64,000 bases of DNA from Micromonospora sp. H61 (lineage in GTDB: Bacteria > Actinomycetota > Actinomycetes > Mycobacteriales > Micromonosporaceae), in the NCBI RefSeq assembly GCF_018070325.1, contig NZ_JAGPXY010000001.1:310001-374000 (forward strand), in the 5' to 3' direction. Position 1 is the first letter of the stretch. Each line of letters starts with the position of its first letter. Below the pieces are notes generated by a model. It was not told the origin of the DNA. It worked only from the letters and a program-made list of their open reading frames with translations, and ran no database searches. Positions 61,011 through 64,000 of this stretch are shown in pieces. Both the position numbers and the translations under genes were made by a program.

Positions 61011-64000
61011 GGCAAACCTCCTCGGCGACGGCGCCGAAGGACGGCAAGGCCGCGCAGAACTCGCGGATGGTCGGATAGAGCAGGACGTCGCGGATGGTGG
61101 GGTTCGCTCCCACGTCCCGACGTACCCGGAACGCGACCTCCATCGCCCGCAGCGAGCTGCCGCCCAGCTCGACGAAGTCGTCGGTCACCCCCACCTCGGG
61201 CAGGCCGAGGACCTCGGACCAGGCGGTGGCGACCCTCCGCTCGGTGTCGGTCGACGGCGCCTCGAACGCCGCGGCGACGTCGGGCCGTTCTGTCGACGGT
61301 TGCGGCAGCGCGCTCCGGTCGACCTTGCCGTTGTTGTTCGTCGGGACCTCGGCGATCGTCTCGTACGTCGTGGGGATCATGAACCAGGGCAGGGTTCCCC
61401 GGAGGAAGCCGCGGAAGGCGGAGACGGTCGGTAGCGTCGTCCCGGCCGGCACGAGATAGGCGACCAGTCCGGCGTCGTCGCGGCTGAGGCGACGCACCGC
61501 GACGACGGCACGGGCGACGGCTGGATGCTGCTCCAGAGCCACTTCCACCTCACCGAGCTCGATCCGGAATCCGCGGATCTTCACCTGGTCGTCGGCTCGG
61601 CCGAGAAGCTCCACGTACCCCTGTGAGGAGTAGCGGGCCAGGTCGCCCGTCCGGTACATCCGCCCGCCGCGCGGGTCGAACGGGTTGGGAACGAAGCGCT
61701 GCCGGGTCAACTCCTCGGCACCCAGGTATCCCTGGGCCACGGCCGGGCCGCCGATGCACAGCTCGCCCGGTACGTCGGTGGGCTGCAGCGCCCCGTTCTC
61801 GTCGAGGACCAGCAACTGCTCATTCGGTGACGGGCCACCGACGGGCACCGGGCGACCCGGGACGAGGTCGGCGGCGCGGTCCTCGTACATCGCGTTGTCC
61901 ACGGTCGCCTCGGTGACTCCGTAACTGTTCACCAGCCGGGTCTGCGGCCCGAGGAGACGGCGGAAGCGCATGTACTCGTCGCCGTACCAGACGTCGCTGC
62001 CGCAGATCGCCACCTCCAGGGCCGACAGCCGCTGGTCGGTGCGTTCCAGGTGGTCGATGAGACGACGCAGCACCACGGGGATGAACTCCGCGAAGTCGAC
62101 GCGTTCGCGACGGATGAGGTCGAGCAGCCCGGCCGAATCCAGCAGCAGGTCGGCGGGGCAGAGCACGAGCTTTTTACCGTTGCACAGGGCCCTGGTCCAG
62201 TCCGCGGTGAAGACGTCGAAGGACATGTTCGACATCTGCAGGTGCACGGTGGTCCGGCGATCGAGTTCGTAGGCGGTCGAGTAGCCGGTCACGGTCGTCG
62301 TCAGGCCGCCGTGATGGACCAGGACGCCCTTGGGTCGCCCGGTCGATCCGGAGGTGAAGTAGACGTAGACCGGGTCGTCGACGCATACCGCGACCTCGGG
62401 GTTCGGCAGCCGCCGGTCCGGCGCCGAGGACCAGTCCTCGAGGTAGACCTGGCGGGCAGGATGCTCGGGCAGCGGATCAGCGAGATCCCGTCGGGTGATC
62501 AGGGCCGTGACGGCGGCGTCGTCCATCATCTGGGCGATCCGTTCCGGTGGGTACTTGTGCGAGATCGGCACGTACGCCGCACCGGCCTTGAGGATCGCCA
62601 GCATCCCGACCAGCATCTCGACGCAGCGGGTGCTGCTGATGGCCACGAAGGAGCCCTTGCCGACACCGTTGGCGAGCAGGTGCGCGGCCAGGTTGTTCGC
62701 CCGCTGGTTCAACCCGTCGTAGGTGAGTTCGTCGGTGCCGTAGGCGATCGCGGGTGCGTGCGGAGTCAGCTCCACCTGCCGTTCGAAACGGCGGTGCACC
62801 ACGTCGTCGTGCGCCGGTAGCTGATAGGGCGGCGCGTACCGCCGCAGGAGCGCCCGCGTCTCGTCGTCGTCCGCCATCGAAATGGCGCCGAGTTCCCGCT
62901 CCGGCTCACTGAGCAGCGCGTCCAGGACGTGCACGTAGTGCCTCAACAACTGCTCGACGGCGGGCTCGGGATAGCGGTTGCGGTCGTAGCCAATCTGCAC
63001 CTGCAGCTCCGCACCGGGCCTGACCAGCACGTCCAGGGGGTAGTTGGTGCGTTCGACGGAGTATCGCGAGGCGATCCTCGCCCCGTGCCAGTCCTGCTCG
63101 TACAGATCCTCGACCGGATAGTTCTCGAAGACGAAGATGTGCTCGAACAGCGAGGCCTGGCCGTTGAGTCCCACCCACTCCTGCACGGCGCTGAGCGCGC
63201 TGTCCTCGAAGTCACGCATTCGCCACTGCGCGGCCTGGACCTCCCGCAGCCACCGGTTGACCGGGGCCGAGGGCTCGACCGGCAGCCGCAGCGGGAGGGT
63301 GTTGATGAACAGACCGACCATCTGCTCGACACCGGCCAACTCGGGTGGCCGCCCGGAACTCGTCACGCCCACCACCACGGACGGATCGCCGCTGTACCGG
63401 GCCGCGGTCAACGCCCAGGCGCCGAGGCACAGGGTGTTGAGAGTGATCCCGGCGGCCTGCGCGAGCGTCCGCAACCGTTCGGTCCGCTCCGCAGAGAGCG
63501 TGGTGAGGCAGTGGCTGAATCGTTCGTTGACGCACGCGTCGGAGGGCCGCTCGATGCCGAGGACGGTGGGCCCGGAGATGCCGGAGAGGTGGTCGCGCCA
63601 GTAGGCCGCGGCGCGCTCCGGGTCCCGGCCCGACCGCCAGTCGAGATAGCCACGGTACGAGGGACGGGCCTGCGGCATCGCCTCCCGGCCGGAGCACGCG
63701 GCCCGGTAGGAGTCGGCGATCTCGTTCATCACCAGGGTGAAGGTCCAGCCGTCCAGCAGCGCGTGGTGGTACGTCCACACCACCCGGCACCGGTCGTCGC
63801 CGAGCCGCAGGATCGTCACGCGGATCGGTGGCTCGCCGAACGGCTCCAGCCCTCGCTCCCGATCCTCGGTCAGGAACCTGTCGAGCAGGCCCGGCTGGTC
63901 GTGCGCCGGGGCGTCCCGGAGCTCCCGGTGCGCCACCGTCAGCTCCGGGTCCGGCCGTACCACCTGGACCAGCCGGTTGGCCCCGGCCCAGGCGTACTGC
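60997..64000 (-). CDS. NRPS module C-A-T, 5' end beyond the window
   Basis: The frame is open to the window edge, so the N terminus is missing (visible part about 1000 residues, starting inside the condensation domain). C domain with TYHHALLDGWT, A domain with [29 protein letters not shown] and NNGKVDRSAL, carrier in FVELGGSSLRAM. The pocket residues I read are D-V-A-E-A-C-S-V-D; the two acids resemble Orn/Arg-type codes, so a cationic amino acid is plausible but not assured. It is the first gene seen of the minus-strand operon and is coupled to glmS. Confidence 0.9.
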   Translation of the reverse strand, partial: QYAWAGANRLVQVVRPDPELTVAHRELRDAPAHDQPGLLDRFLTEDRERGLEPFGEPPIRVTILRLGDDRCRVVWTYHHALLDGWTFTLVMNEIADSYRAACSGREAMPQARPSYRGYLDWRSGRDPERAAAYWRDHLSGISGPTVLGIERPSDACVNERFSHCLTTLSAERTERLRTLAQAAGITLNTLCLGAWALTAARYSGDPSVVVGVTSSGRPPELAGVEQMVGLFINTLPLRLPVEPSAPVNRWLREVQAAQWRMRDFEDSALSAVQEWVGLNGQASLFEHIFVFENYPVEDLYEQDWHGARIASRYSVERTNYPLDVLVRPGAELQVQIGYDRNRYPEPAVEQLLRHYVHVLDALLSEPERELGAISMADDDETRALLRRYAPPYQLPAHDDVVHRRFERQVELTPHAPAIAYGTDELTYDGLNQRANNLAAHLLANGVGKGSFVAISSTRCVEMLVGMLAILKAGAAYVPISHKYPPERIAQMMDDAAVTALITRRDLADPLPEHPARQVYLEDWSSAPDRRLPNPEVAVCVDDPVYVYFTSGSTGRPKGVLVHHGGLTTTVTGYSTAYELDRRTTVHLQMSNMSFDVFTADWTRALCNGKKLVLCPADLLLDSAGLLDLIRRERVDFAEFIPVVLRRLIDHLERTDQRLSALEVAICGSDVWYGDEYMRFRRLLGPQTRLVNSYGVTEATVDNAMYEDRAADLVPGRPVPVGGPSPNEQLLVLDENGALQPTDVPGELCIGGPAVAQGYLGAEELTRQRFVPNPFDPRGGRMYRTGDLARYSSQGYVELLGRADDQVKIRGFRIELGEVEVALEQHPAVARAVVAVRRLSRDDAGLVAYLVPAGTTLPTVSAFRGFLRGTLPWFMIPTTYETIAEVPTNNNGKVDRSALPQPSTERPDVAAAFEAPSTDTERRVATAWSEVLGLPEVGVTDDFVELGGSSLRAMEVAFRVRRDVGANPTIRDVLLYPTIREFCAALPSFGAVAEEVCHERV

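Overview
The window reads as chromosomal DNA of a high-GC filamentous actinobacterium. Codon use, GTG starts, 4-nt ATGA/GTGA stop-start overlaps, a SARP-type activator, F420-type and Acg-type redox proteins and NRPS genes all fit. Micromonosporaceae (an Actinoplanes-like genus) is a plausible guess, but there is no rRNA or marker gene to prove it. No tRNA, rRNA or CRISPR array was seen.

Left part (1-13.8 kb): a compact fermentation/hypoxia island. It holds bifunctional AdhE, an SRPBCC protein, an Acg-family nitroreductase, a DDN/F420-type protein, phosphoketolase, pyruvate phosphate dikinase, a small membrane protein, pyruvate formate-lyase and its activating enzyme. Four GGGxC-N5-GxCCC boxes resembling DosR/DevR sites stand before adhE, xfp, ppdK and pflB, suggesting a dormancy-type regulon.

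13.9-20.2 kb: a membrane protein with an apparent frameshift in its tail, an OmpR-type two-component pair, and a convergent MMPL exporter. 20.2-23.1 kb: a low-coding scar zone with one intact SDR gene among gene fossils. The fossils are a flavin monooxygenase tail, an NRPS adenylation fragment, an integrase tail, an IS5-type transposase fragment and a frameshifted HTH/TPR regulator. This zone looks like the left boundary of an acquired secondary-metabolite locus.

23.1-64 kb: a hybrid NRPS/PKS gene cluster. A large SARP-NB-ARC-TPR activator is followed by TCGA direct repeats with 11-12 bp spacing and a six-gene coupled plus-strand operon: MFS, NRPS A-T-C-T, luciferase-like monooxygenase, NRPS C-A-T-E with a ruined ATP-binding motif, NRPS C-A-T, and a KS-(AT deleted)-ACP. 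Facing it is a minus-strand array, transcribed right to left: NRPS C-A-T (cut by the window edge), glutamate mutase S and E, an AsnRS-like amide synthetase, an FMN enzyme, ArsR regulator, MFS exporter, YbaK-type deacylase, a 36-codon peptide gene overlapping an ATP-grasp ligase, NRPS A-T-E (Ser code), NRPS C-A-T (Asn code), type II thioesterase, an SDR of the mycofactocin type, NRPS C*-A-T (Thr code, degenerate C) and MbtH.

Inferred chemistry: glutamate is rearranged to 3-methylaspartate and amidated to 3-methylasparagine, which the Asn-code module would load after D-Ser. Thr, a Val-like residue and a cationic residue are also candidates, with one ketide extension by a trans acyltransferase. 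The ATP-grasp/peptide-gene pair may append a ribosomal peptide to an NRPS-made part. No chain-terminating thioesterase domain, acyltransferase or phosphopantetheinyl transferase lies in the window, so the cluster continues to the right or uses enzymes encoded elsewhere.
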